A DNA stretch of 64,000 nucleotides from the NCBI RefSeq assembly GCF_025370935.1, contig NC_133477.1:2793563-2857562 (forward strand). The letters are read 5' to 3'. The position numbers and the translations under genes were made by a program. This DNA is from Choristoneura fumiferana. Lineage: Eukaryota; Arthropoda; Insecta; Lepidoptera; Tortricidae. Below the pieces are notes generated by a model that ran no database searches, had not been told where the DNA came from, and saw only the letters and a program-made list of their open reading frames with translations. This document shows, in pieces, positions 37,012 through 47,700 of the stretch (within the stretch, counting starts at the first letter, position 1; each line of letters begins with the position of its first letter).

Positions 37012-38056
37012 ATGGCATCGCCGCAGAACGCCTCAGTTGATCAGGTTAGACAGATCCTTTGTGAAGTCATTGATGCTTTGGAGTCGCCAGACTACTCGTG
37101 TAAACTGGATGAAGCGAAAGAAGCCGCGGGCAATGAGATGCTGAAGATGATGCAAATCGTGTTTCCTATGGTTGTCCAAATTGAGATGGAGACAATTAAA
37201 CGACATGGCCTCAGCGGCACCCGAGAAGGTTAGTAATAAATTTGACAAACTAAACTAGTGCAGTCGAGTGCAAAATATGGACTTATCTATCTAACCCTTC
37301 AAAGATATGTAAGTATCACAAACTGTTGTCTCGACGTAATAATAATAATGTTGTGGTAGCATATTTTGTCCCCAATGTGCATGGATTGTAATAGGATTGA
37401 GGACTTAGTATATTTTTTGGTGGAGTGTGTATTGACTAAGGCTAGCTGTGAGAGGTATTTGAGTGATTTGGACCTTTTCAATGGTGCAGTGAATAGTATT
37501 TTGAGTTGTCCGGGATTGGAAGATGCAGTACAAATTTACAGGTTCATCAAGCACTCCTTTGCAGACAGATAATCTGGACATCGCAATAGAAGTGTTTGAT
37601 GAATGTGGCCATCGAGTCTTTCAATGAGACTGGCATAGTCAAGTCACACAGGTGCACTTAAGCATCGAAAAAAAAAAAAAAAAAAAAGCTAATCATAGAT
37701 ACTACATCTTTCTCAATAAAATCTTCATTCTGAATAAAAATAATACATATATGACAACATTAAATTTAGGTTATTTTTGTAATAATGGTTTTAAATATAA
37801 TTTAAACATTTAATAAATAAAATGACCTCCTGCAGACCAAGATAATTTTTTGCTTTATTAACATTCAATTTTATGTGACTTATGTATGAGAGTTTTACAC
37901 TAATTTAAAAGTGTAATTTCAGGAATTGTCCAGTTCACCCAGCTTGTCCGTGAGATGGAGAGTGTTGATGCTGAAGTGTCCCGCCTGCACAACCAAATCC
38001 GCAGCCACTACTTGCCTCCCGTGTCAATCAGCTCCACCGTTGACAACTCTTTGTAA
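37012..38056 (+). CDS. Protein C10 homologue (C12orf57 family)
   Basis: Two exons: 37,012-37,228 (donor GTTAGT) and 37,923-38,056 (acceptor tttcag), joined in phase 1; 116 aa, against about 126 in mammals. Exon 1: MASPQNASVDQVRQILCEVI, then DEAKEAAGNEMLKMMQIVFP. Exon 2: VQFTQLVREMES and SHYLPPV. The spacing of the helix-rich blocks and the late LPP motif match the P_C10 family. These are small conserved proteins of unclear molecular role; human C12orf57 loss causes a neurodevelopmental disorder. AATAAA at 38,158-38,163 could end the transcript. The intron carries a LINE fragment. Confidence 0.85.
37360..37687 (+). mobile_element. 5'-truncated non-LTR retrotransposon in C10 intron
   Basis: The frame 37,366-37,572 reads CMDCNRIEDLVYFLVEC, resembling the Cys-His end of LINE ORF2 proteins (C..C...EDL.HFL..C), followed by a short 3' UTR and an A-tract at 37,670-37,687. 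This is a poly(A)-tailed LINE remnant in sense orientation. Confidence 0.6.
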
Positions 38057-38149
38057 TTTTGTATGTAAGTATAACTATATTTTTTTTTTATCTTCGTGAG
38101 TCCTCACATGCTTTATGAGGAACAAATTAACACTAAAAATAACATCCAA

Positions 38150-38275
38150 AAGTACTTAATAAAGCAGCACAAGCCAGGAGGAGTGATTGAAACCCAATAT
38201 ATAGTATGTAGGTGAGGTAGACGACTATAGACCCACTCCTACTGGCTTGTGCTGAGACACCAACTTCATACTAGT
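38150..38275. mobile_element. Long-hairpin repeat, copy 2
   Basis: Arms gcagcacaagccaggaggag and cctactggcttgtgctgaga flank cccaatatatagtatgtagg and gtgaggtagacg, as at 30,755-30,880. It sits just past the C10 stop codon; its first bases include the candidate AATAAA. Confidence 0.55.
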
Positions 38276-38384
38276 ACCTACTAAAAAAACAAGTTTATTA
38301 TTTTTTGCTTTTCAGTTTTTTCGGCAGTTTAGTTTTTTTGTTAAAAAGTTTTTATTTCATACTTTTTTCCCACTGTTGGGGCCT

Positions 38385-38960
38385 TTTTAGGGTTGCGGAG
38401 CCAAAATGGCAAAAACAGAACCCTTATAGTTTCGCCATGTCTGTCTGTCTGTCCGTCCGTAGCTTTGCTCAGGGACTGTCAATGCTAGAAAGCTGTAATT
38501 TTGCACGGACATATATGTAAACTATGCCGAAAAAGGTACAATAAAAAATAAAAAAAAAATTTTTTTTTAGGGTACCTCCCATAGACGTAAAGTGGGGGTG
38601 ATTGTTATTTTCTCATCCAACCCTACGGTGTGGGGTATCATTGGATAGGTCTTTTAAACCATTAGGGGTTTGCTAACGATATATTTTGATTCAGTGATGT
38701 GTTTGCGAAATATTCAACTTTAAAGTGAAAATTTTCATTAAAATCGAGCGTCCCCCCCCCCCCCTCTAAAATGTAAACCGGTGGGTGGATAAATTTGTAA
38801 AAATTCAGGATGGTAGTAAGTATATCAAACTTTCAAGGAAAACTATAACGGCTAAGTTTGCTTGAGAATTATTAGTAGTTTAACAGTAAATAACAGCCTA
38901 AGGTATAAAATATACCTAAACTTGGAAGATTCCGTATAAAATACGAAAGCCTTAGAAAAA
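38385..38960 (-). repeat. Interspersed repeat, 'gggttccg' family (reverse)
   Basis: Begins tttttagggttgcggagcca, includes tgtctgtctgtctgtccgtc and a C-run at 38,751-38,764 that corresponds to the G-run of the copy at 14,864-15,488. Confidence 0.55.
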
Positions 38961-39091
38961 TATTAATTAATTTGTTTTCCAAATGTGTATAGTACCAACT
39001 TCAAGGTATACCCTAGTAGTAGCGGTAGTAGTAGATAATCCCGAATCGGAATTTCGAATAAACGGAATTCCGAGTGAACGTGGCCGCCCTA

Positions 39092-39172
39092 AAGGTGCGA
39101 GCTCGAATTTGCCCACAATCCTCTGCTGGAGAGGCCATAGGTCAAACCACTAGGCCACCCACAGCTTCAAAT
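39092..39172 (-). mobile_element. SINE-A head fragment
   Basis: Only the tRNA-like head remains (aggtgcgagctcgaatttgc ... gtcaaaccactaggccaccc). Confidence 0.5.
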
Positions 39173-39689
39173 ATTTGTGATGTTTTTATTTATAGATACG
39201 AACTTTATGTTGTCAATAACAAATTCGACTGACTAAAACACCATTGTTCATTGCATTGTCTTTCATGAACTGATTACAAAATATAATCAATGTAGTCATC
39301 CAACATTTTGGTTAGTTCATTTTATACTAATCCTTTTAAAGATTTCGTACAGTGATACCTACATTAGCAGTTAGCATACGTCTTGTGAAAAATTGGACTT
39401 TAACTTTAAGTGACGCTTTATTTTAATTAAATATTCTGTGGTGTTCTTAAAGTTTTAAATAGGGGTTATTAAGCATCTTACTTGTTTAAAGGTTTAACGA
39501 ATGTTCCCCTCTGTAATGGTCTGGATATGTGAAGTGAATAGGGATGGATTGACATGAAATATTTATTGAACAAAAAAAGGTAATAAAAAAAAATTCGGCA
39601 TATCCCCCCGAGACTAATTTTTTAATCTTTGTTATTTTGGATATTGGGTCAGAGTATAGCAAAAGGGGCCCGATTTTAGGACAAAATTA

Positions 39690-40640
39690 CGAGCAAAATT
39701 TTTTTTTTGTATTTTTGTTAGTTTTTTTTTTTATTAAAGAAAACATTAAAATAACCATCTTTTACTGATATATTTTTTTATAAACTTAACCGTTTGGGAA
39801 CTAGAGCGATCTGAAGTTGCGAGTTCGGCCATAGGATTACTTACTAAGGAGCCAGACACTTAAAAAATTGGGGAAGCTCAAAGTCACGCAAAGGGCTATG
39901 GAGAGGGCTATGCTGTGAGGGCTCTCTGCGGGATAGAATCAGAAATGATGGTATCCGCAGTAGAACTAAGGTTACCGACATAGCCCGAAGAAATGCGAAA
40001 CTGAAGTGGCAATGGGCGGGGCACATTGCTCCCAGGACTGATGGCCGATGGGGTCAAAGGGTTCTCGAATGGCGTCCGCGGACCGGGAGACGAGCTGTCG
40101 GTAGGCCACCAACAAGATGGAGCGACGACCTGGTTAAGATCGCGGGATCGCGGTGGATGCGAAAAGCACAAGACCGGTCTGAGTGGAGAGCCTTGGGGGA
40201 GGCCTATGTCCAGCAGTGGACGTCTTTCGGCTGACATGATGATGATGATGATGAAGCATCTTTTATTGATAGAAGTTTTTTCATAAACTTGAGTTGACCG
40301 TTAAGGAACTAGAGCGATCTGAAGTTGCGAGTTCGGACCTTACCTACGTTTTTTGTTGATAGTAATTTCCGTGACAGGCTCGACGAAGCTCCCGCTTCGC
40401 GGGGGCTTCTATTCTTGGTAGTTATGCTCTTCGGGCAGGATGACACATTAACCTAACCTAAACCGAGATTTCTAAGTGTCTGGCTCCTTAGTAATCCTAT
40501 GGCCGAAATCGCAACTTCAGATTGCCCTAGTTCCTAAACGGTCAAGTTTTTAAAAAAAAACTTCTATCAATAAAAGATGCTTATTTTAATGTTTTCTTTA
40601 AGTTTAATAAAAAAGAAAAACTAGCAAAAATTCTCAAAAA
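39690..40640. repeat. Inverted-repeat element split by an RTE fragment
   Basis: About 170 bp at 39,690-39,860 (ctgaagttgcgagttcggcc, ataggattacttactaagga, gccagacactta) recurs inverted at 40,468-40,640 (taagtgtctggc, tccttagtaatcctat, cgcaacttcag). The RTE 3' end lies between the arms, with a further direct partial copy at 40,290-40,340. Confidence 0.5.
39878..40253 (+). pseudogene. RTE-type LINE, 3' coding end
   Basis: Encodes LRDRIRNDGIRSRTKVTDI, KWQWAGHIAPRTDGRWGQ, VLEWRPRTGRRAVGRPPTRW and GEAYVQQWTSFG before a stop and an (ATG)n tail. It is better preserved than the copies at 15,489 and 47,405, and 5'-truncated. Confidence 0.75.
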
Positions 40641-40686
40641 GTAATTGCGGGCTGATGCGAAAAATTCGAATCTTTTTCTCGAGTTT

Positions 40687-40800
40687 TTTATTTTCATATG
40701 TATCTATATAAGTATAGTTTCTATATCTATTTCATTATGTTTATCCGTTGCCTAGTACCCAATTACCCATAACACAAGCTTTGGTGTGCTATTTTTTTAA
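40687..40800 (+). mobile_element. SINE-B 3' fragment
   Basis: Carries atctatataagtatagtttc and gtttatccgttgcctagtac from the SINE-B body; no tRNA head. Confidence 0.45.
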
Positions 40801-41207
40801 TATGTATGTAGTGTAAGATAAGCTGAAGACAACTCCCGTCTTGAGTGTTATATGACTGAATGATACATTTCCAGTGCTCGCCACAAAGTGTCATAAGGCG
40901 ATAAAACCATATTTTATTATCAGTTGTAGGTGAATAAATATAAAAGAGATAATATAGTCTACCTTATCCACACAAACATTTTTTTGCCCACATAACGCAG
41001 ATTCGTTAAAATAAATATGTACTTAAATAAAATAACAGAAAACGTGTCACACTGCAGACGGCAGCAGTAAAAGATGATAAGGAGATGAGCTGTAGTTGTG
41101 CAAATAGTTAAGAACCATCGTCATTATTTCGCTGTGTAAAATGTAAGGATTCATAGCACATTTAATTTCGATTCCAGATTGAAAGAGTCCACGGGCCGCT
41201 ACACAAG

Positions 41208-42233
41208 ATGAGACGAAGAAGAACTTTATACTTGTTCGCCGCGAGTGTGACTGTGTTCTTGTTTTATTTCCTCGGTGTAAGTGACTATGTGCTGTCAAAG
41301 GACTTTGACACCGAGTTTGACTACCCTCTGAACATTGACATTCGGCCTGTCATAGCACAAGCACTGTCAGGGAACAAACCCAGTGTAGCGCCTATAAATT
41401 ATTACCCATACAGATACTTAACTAATTCAGGTAAATGTAGTACGTTAGAAAGATTAGATCTGTTCATAATAGTGAAATCCGCTATGAAGCATTTCGAGCA
41501 CAGAAAGGCTATTCGTCAGACGTTCGGCCAAGAGAGCCTGCCGGGCAGGATCGTCAAGACACTCTTCTTTCTAGGAGTCGACGAACCGAACTCTGAGACA
41601 CAGATGTTGATAGACAAGGAGATTGAGGAGCATAAGGATATTATACAAATAGATTTCCATGATAATTATTATAATAACACTATCAAGACTATGATGTCCT
41701 TCCGTTGGGTGTACGAGCATTGTTCTACAGCCGATTTCTACTTATTTACGGACGATGATATGTATATTTCGTTAAGTAATTTAATGAACTATGTTTATGA
41801 GCAGCCGGTCACCGCGTCGACTACGAAACATTCGTTCTACGACCAAGCATCTGAGAGAGATAAGATACTTTTCGCGGGCTACGTCTTCAGATCGTCACCA
41901 CACAGATACTTAACCAGCACTTGGAGGGTATCGGTCGAAGAATACCCTTGGAACAAGTGGCCGCCGTACGTGACCGCTGGCGCTTACATCGTCTCCAACA
42001 AAGCCATGAAGATATTATACGTGGCGAGCCTTTACGTGAAGCACTTTCGTTTCGACGACATTTACTTGGGTATAGTCGCCAAAAAGGCCGGCATTGAGCC
42101 GACGCACTGTCCTCATTTTTATTTCTACAAGAAAAAGTACAGTAAAGAAACGTATGGTGACGTCATAGCATCACATGGCTACGGAGATCACGATGAACTG
42201 GTGAGGGTGTGGAACGAACAAAATAGAAACTAG
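41208..42233 (+). CDS. brn: Beta-1,3-glycosyltransferase brainiac (GT31)
   Basis: 341 aa in one exon. Type II membrane topology: short basic N-tail (MRRRR), signal-anchor at about residues 7-24, lumenal GT31 domain. Family landmarks: YPLNIDIRPVI (40-50), YPYRYL (66-71), IRQTFGQE (102-109), metal-binding DDD in LFTDDDMYIS (179-188), WPPYVTAGAYIVS (251-263) and FDDIYLG (282-288). In Drosophila, brainiac is the beta-1,3-N-acetylglucosaminyltransferase that extends mactosylceramide in the Golgi, with roles in follicle and neural patterning. The length and the N-terminal LNIDIRP block favour brn over other GT31 members. The first in-frame ATG (gagATGAGACG) is used. No frame damage; codons are ordinary. 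Confidence 0.85.
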   Translation: MRRRRTLYLFAASVTVFLFYFLGVSDYVLSKDFDTEFDYPLNIDIRPVIAQALSGNKPSVAPINYYPYRYLTNSGKCSTLERLDLFIIVKSAMKHFEHRKAIRQTFGQESLPGRIVKTLFFLGVDEPNSETQMLIDKEIEEHKDIIQIDFHDNYYNNTIKTMMSFRWVYEHCSTADFYLFTDDDMYISLSNLMNYVYEQPVTASTTKHSFYDQASERDKILFAGYVFRSSPHRYLTSTWRVSVEEYPWNKWPPYVTAGAYIVSNKAMKILYVASLYVKHFRFDDIYLGIVAKKAGIEPTHCPHFYFYKKKYSKETYGDVIASHGYGDHDELVRVWNEQNRN

Positions 42234-43080
42234 AGATTTCTGGAGTTATGTTAGTATTTATTTTAAGTTTTTGGATTTTGTGTGTGATCGTTTTATAAAT
42301 GTGCCAATTTATATTACTGGACTAAGAAACTGTATCGAACTTCATACTCAAAAATATGTACAGTCGAGGAAACTGAATCGCGTACGAGGGTGGGAATTTT
42401 GCTATGATTTCTTTGAAATGTCAATATTACATCAGTAGCACAAAGGTTCCACGTGATTCAGTTTCTTTGTCTGTACCTAAGTAGGTACTGATGCAGTTTC
42501 TTTGCCCCTTAGTTTTTGAGTACGCTTCAGTTCTGTCTCGGCCATCCGTAAATTATGTCACACCAATTTTAATCATTTTTGGACTCCTTCTCCTCTACTT
42601 ATCACGCTTATTAATTATTATGAAAATCGCAATTATTTTGTTCGTGTCTCAAATTGAGGAAATCCCCTACCCCCCTAAAAGTGTCACGTAATTTATGGAG
42701 GGCCCCAAAGGTTTAATTTTCGATAGTAAATTAGGGTCGATCAACTTCTTGATGTGCCTCGTTGCCATGGTTACGTCCCCTGGACAACTGTTTTCTGTTT
42801 TCTGTTTTCTGTGGTTAAAATTCAGCAAGCTTACATTTTTGTCATAGTTACATATAATTATTTTATGGACTATTTCTTAAGCACATTAGTCGCATATATT
42901 AAAGCAGTTTTTTTAAGAAACTCAGTCACTGTTGTCTCTTGGACAACAGGACAGAATAACAAACAAGAAAAAATTGATTGACCCAATATCATTTTATAAG
43001 TTAGCTGAACGTACTTATATGCATGAAATTCGATTTTCATGCTGCATGACGCCGAATGCACTTTAAGATCCAGGTTCGTG
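42234..43080. other. Between brn and the MITE cluster
   Basis: The presumed 3' UTR of brn, then AT-rich DNA. A hairpin element at 42,358-42,476 has ends gtacagtcgaggaaactgaa and gattcagtttctttgtctgtac-type sequence. No other gene seen. Confidence 0.5.
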
Positions 43081-43216
43081 GTACAGTCGAGTTCATAAAG
43101 TTGTGAGCAAAAATTTTATCAAAAATATCTGAACACGACTCTATTGTTAACGGCATAGAAGCGTGTTCAGGTATTTTAATCAAATTTTTGCTCACAAGTT
43201 TATGAACTCGACTGTA
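43081..43216. mobile_element. Palindromic MITE, copy 1
   Basis: Near-perfect palindrome: gtacagtcgagttcataaag, ttgtgagcaaaaattt on the left against aaatttttgctcacaa, gtttatgaactcgactgtac on the right. A second copy lies 460 bp further on (43,675-43,812). Confidence 0.7.
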
Positions 43217-43270
43217 CAGTCGCTATCAAACATTGGAGCTGTCGAGTGGTCAAAAAATCTTAACACACAC

Positions 43271-43386
43271 GTACAGTCAAATGTAAAAAAATATACTTAC
43301 TCAAAGATTCAAAAATAAGTACCACAGACTCTTATTCATATTTTTGAGTGGTTCGAATAGATACTGATTTTTGCACTTGATTGTAC
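43271..43386. mobile_element. MITE with ends gtacagtcaa
   Basis: Ends gtacagtcaaatgtaaaaaa and ttttgcacttgattgtac form an imperfect palindrome. It is related to the element at 29,794-30,158. Confidence 0.55.
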
Positions 43387-43674
43387 ATGGTTGACAATAC
43401 GGTCGTATTCAGATGGTTATGAGCACGTAGACCGCTCTGATGATTATCACGGAGACTGTATCAGAGCAAAAACTGCTCAAAAAATTCCTCAAACGGTAAC
43501 ATTTACCTATAAGTCAAGGTAAACTTTCAGAATCTCGAAACTAATTTAGGTTATGTCAAATTTGAAATTATAGGCTACTTTTAATTTATACTTACTAGCG
43601 AATCAAGAAAAACTGTATTTGTATCTAATGAAACACTTATTTAAAATCCATTGCCTAGGTAAAATGATTAAGCG

Positions 43675-43812
43675 CACAGTCGAGTTCGTAAACTTGTGAG
43701 CAAAAATTTGATCTTAAATGTCTGAAAACGACTCTATTTCTTAGTGGCGTAGAAGCGTGTTCAGACATTTTTGATCAAATTTTTGCTTACAAGTTTATGA
43801 ACTCGACTGTAC
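43675..43812. mobile_element. Palindromic MITE, copy 2
   Basis: Same arms as 43,081-43,216 (acagtcgagttcgtaaactt, gtgagcaaaaatttgatc; mirrored gatcaaatttttgcttac, aagtttatgaactcgactgt). Confidence 0.7.
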
Positions 43813-44707
43813 AACATATGCTCTTCTGTGTGTACAAAGAGCAGTCTACAAGAATCGACTTTGCTTTATGCTATGTAAAGATTACAGTACTCATAATAAA
43901 ATAAAAAATCTGTGAAAATATACTTTATAATTTACGGCATACCTTGTATTAAACGCATATAAGCGTCCCGCTGTCTTTCATCTGGTGCTTGAACGAAATT
44001 GTGAGTTTTTTCATACTTATATAGTGTACGAGATTAAATCCCGAAATATATTAGTTATGAGTGGTATAGCCAAAGTTTAAAACATTACATCAGTTGGATA
44101 ATCAAATAAATTGGACTGTGGACATTCAGTTGGATAAGATAACTAATTATTTTATAAATAAAATAAAACAATCAAGTTTGTAAAACAAAATTATAATTGT
44201 CAACATTGTTTATAAAATATAAGATTAATTCTACTTGCCATCCTAATATCACATCTGTTCCTTATCTTAGCGAACCTCTTATGCTAGTAGACAAGATAAA
44301 ATTGGCACACAGTAGAGTAATGAATTGGTACACCTTAACCTTGACTAAAAACAGTGGCAAATCACCAATTAACTAACTAAAACATTTTACCATGCTGCTC
44401 CGCTACAACATGCGTGTACGCAATAAATCTACGACACATTTATTTGAATGTAGAATCATTCATTGATATAGTTCCTAATTACAGTCTCATTTGGACAAGC
44501 CAGAATAAGGAATACGCAAGCATTTTTTTATTTCATCAAACATATTTTTATTATTTGACAAACTGAGTTGTGGAAGAGTTTTTTAAACTTTTTAACGCCA
44601 CTGTCGGCCACAGACGACAAAGAAAAAACTGAAAATCGTTCCATAGGTGGCAATGTGTAAAAGATTGGTCACGTTAGGGGTACCTTCTCTAAGATTAAAC
44701 CGACTTT

Positions 44708-47700
44708 TTACACGGCAGACACGCGAGTATTGCTGGTGGCTTTGGCCTCTATTTCCTTGAACACGTAAGTTATCTTCATGATGGCTAGCCACAAATCCTC
44801 GTCCGAGATCTGGCAATGCAATGTGAATCGGATTGTTCTGTCATCGAATATCACGCTTTTGAGTATCACGCCCTCGTCGTTTGTTGTTTTGCAGTCGCCC
44901 TGTAATTGTGATGATTTATTTGTAAATAAAAAATACAAAAGCCGTGGTGGCCTAGTGGTTTGACCTATCGCCTCTCAAGCAGAGGGTCGTGGGTTCAAAC
45001 GCCGGCTCGCACCTCTGAGTTTTTCGAAATTCATGTGCGGAATTACATTTGAAATTTACCACGAGCTTTGCGGTGAAGGAAAACATCGTGAGGAAACCTG
45101 CACAAACCTGCGGAGCAATTCAATGGTGCGTGTGAAGTTCCCAATCCGCACTGGGCCCGCGTGGGAACTATGGCCCAAACCCTCTTGTTCTGAGAGGAGG
45201 CCTGTGCCCAGCAGTGGGACGTATATAGGCTGGGATGATGATATTTGTAAATGCTAAAAGTGGCAATACTACGTAATTTTCTACCGTAAATAAGTTAATT
45301 GTACTGTCTGGTCTGTCTGACCGATATGGTAAAAATTCAATCGTTCATACATATTGACGACTGAATAAGCTCAGTGGTTGGAGTGGTGATTTGATTACAG
45401 AGCTTGATGTTCCCATGAAAAATACAATACAATACAATACAAAGACTCTTTATTGTACACCAGAAATAGTAAGCGATACAGAAAACAGATATACAGAGAA
45501 AAAATTACAAGGTTCGCTTAAGAGCGATCTCTCCCAGGCAACCTTTTTTACAGAAAGAAGGAAGGACTAGTTTACAACACGAATGTCTGTTCTCAAGTCT
45601 TGGGTATTTAATACGTATTATAAGAATGTATCTATCAATTTAAGTAAGTCTATTCTTTCTTTCGCTAATATTTCATAACAAAAGCTTTGTTTCTTTGGGA
45701 GTAGGTCATTTGGTGTGAAGTCTCCCGCGATATTTATTTATTTATTTACAATAAACAGTTGAGAAATGGAGCGCAGTATCTATTCTTGGTGTTCATACAT
45801 CTGATAGGGTCAAAAACACGGACCTGCGCTCCAGAACTCAAATTGTCGACGTGGGGATCATCATCATCATCATATAATAATATAAAGATGAAGACAGCTA
45901 AATTAAAATGGGAGCCGAGACACGTCTGCCGCTTGCACCCGGTTCGCTGGGCCAAAGTTATCACTAATTGGGTTCCAAGCTGACAGGTAGAAAATTGTTA
46001 GCCATAATGTAATGTTTGACATAACTCTTTTTTTTCTCTGAAACTATTTATTTTTCAGAATTGTTATAAAACAAACCTAAACTAACCTAAAAAATTATGA
46101 AAAATGTACGGTTTCAGCGGGAAAAAAATTATGACAAACATTACCTACATTATGATGACTTATAAAATAATGGCAGTCGAAAGGATCCCCCGGAGCAGAG
46201 GCAGACCTAGGAGGCGATGGCGGGGCGATTCGTACCGTTTTCAGTCAGATTTATTTTCGGCGAAAAAGCAGGATCTCTAGAATTAAGCCGAGTTTAGACT
46301 TGCAAGAAAAATCGTGCAAGCTGCATTACATTGCGGCGCTCGATTGACCACTACAGACTCGTTGGCTTCACGGCCTCGCAATGTAATGCAACTTGCACGA
46401 TTTATCTCGCAACTCACTCTGCTTTACACTTGTAGTGAGCTTACCTGTGTCTCCTCGAGCGAGACTTGCGCGAGTCGTTGGACGACGTCGCCGGCGCGCG
46501 CGGGGCACGCGTCCGTCAGCCGCACCAGCACTATGTTCGTGTGCTGGGTCTGGACGTCCACCGTGAAACACTTCAGGAACATGCCCTCGATCACTGGAAA
46601 CAATTATAAACATAATAGGTAATAAGGTAGAGGCGATTTAGCGATGCATTGATTTGGAAAGTCAACCTTATTGTTTTAGTAATAAGTTACAATATTCATT
46701 GTAATTATTGAAAATAATACTTGTTTTTAAAATATCCCTTGCTAAGTATGTATTAGATAGCTGCTTTTGATTCTGTGGAAGTATGCTCCAGTAAATGGGG
46801 CCTTATTAAGGGTTATACAAGGTAAATATCATGGGACAAGTGTTATGGGTACTAGGCAACGAATAAGCATACTTATATAGATAAATACAGACAATACATA
46901 TTAAACATCCTAGACTCGAGAACAAACATTCGTATTATTCATACAAATATCTGCTCCGACCGGGGATCGAACCCGGGACATCAAGCTTCATAGTCACTTT
47001 TGCAGGTGGTAGGACCTTGTGCATGGTCCGCCCGGGTTGCTACCACCATCTTGCTCGCCAATCCTGCCGTGAAGCAGCAGTGCTTGCACTGTTGTGTTTC
47101 GGCGTGGAGAGTAAGACAGCCGGTGCAATTACTGGCACATGAGGTATCACATCTTAGGCCTCTAGGTTGGCAACGCCTTGACGCTTGGGGCGCGCGAGCA
47201 GAGCGGTGGCGCGTAGTGTGCGTGTTGCGGCAGCCGCCGAGTCGCGTGCTCCTGAGAGGAAGGGCTACGAAATAGCCCGAAACATGTCGAGCTAAACTCG
47301 GTTTAAGACGTGAGTTATCCGTTATAATATCATTTAATATGAGTGAGTCTCACGGTAGTTTCATGTTCAAAATTACAATGAATACAGTTAGGAATTAAGT
47401 AGAATTTTCGACTAAGGTCATTGATATAGTTCAGAAAATTAGCACGTTGAAGTGGCAGAGGGCTGGTCATATCTGTCGAAGAACCGACAACCGCTGGAGT
47501 AAACGAGCTCTTGAGTGGAGACCGCGTCTCGGCAAACGCAGTGTAGGACGCCCTCCGGCAGGTGGAGTGACGATCAGCGAAAGGCTGCTGGTAGAAGCTG
47601 GATGCGTCTATAGTCGAGGACAGCGCGCAATACGGTATTTAAAAAAAATTATATATTGCGTATGAATGAATTAAGGTTTTAGACTATTTATTTATTTAGG

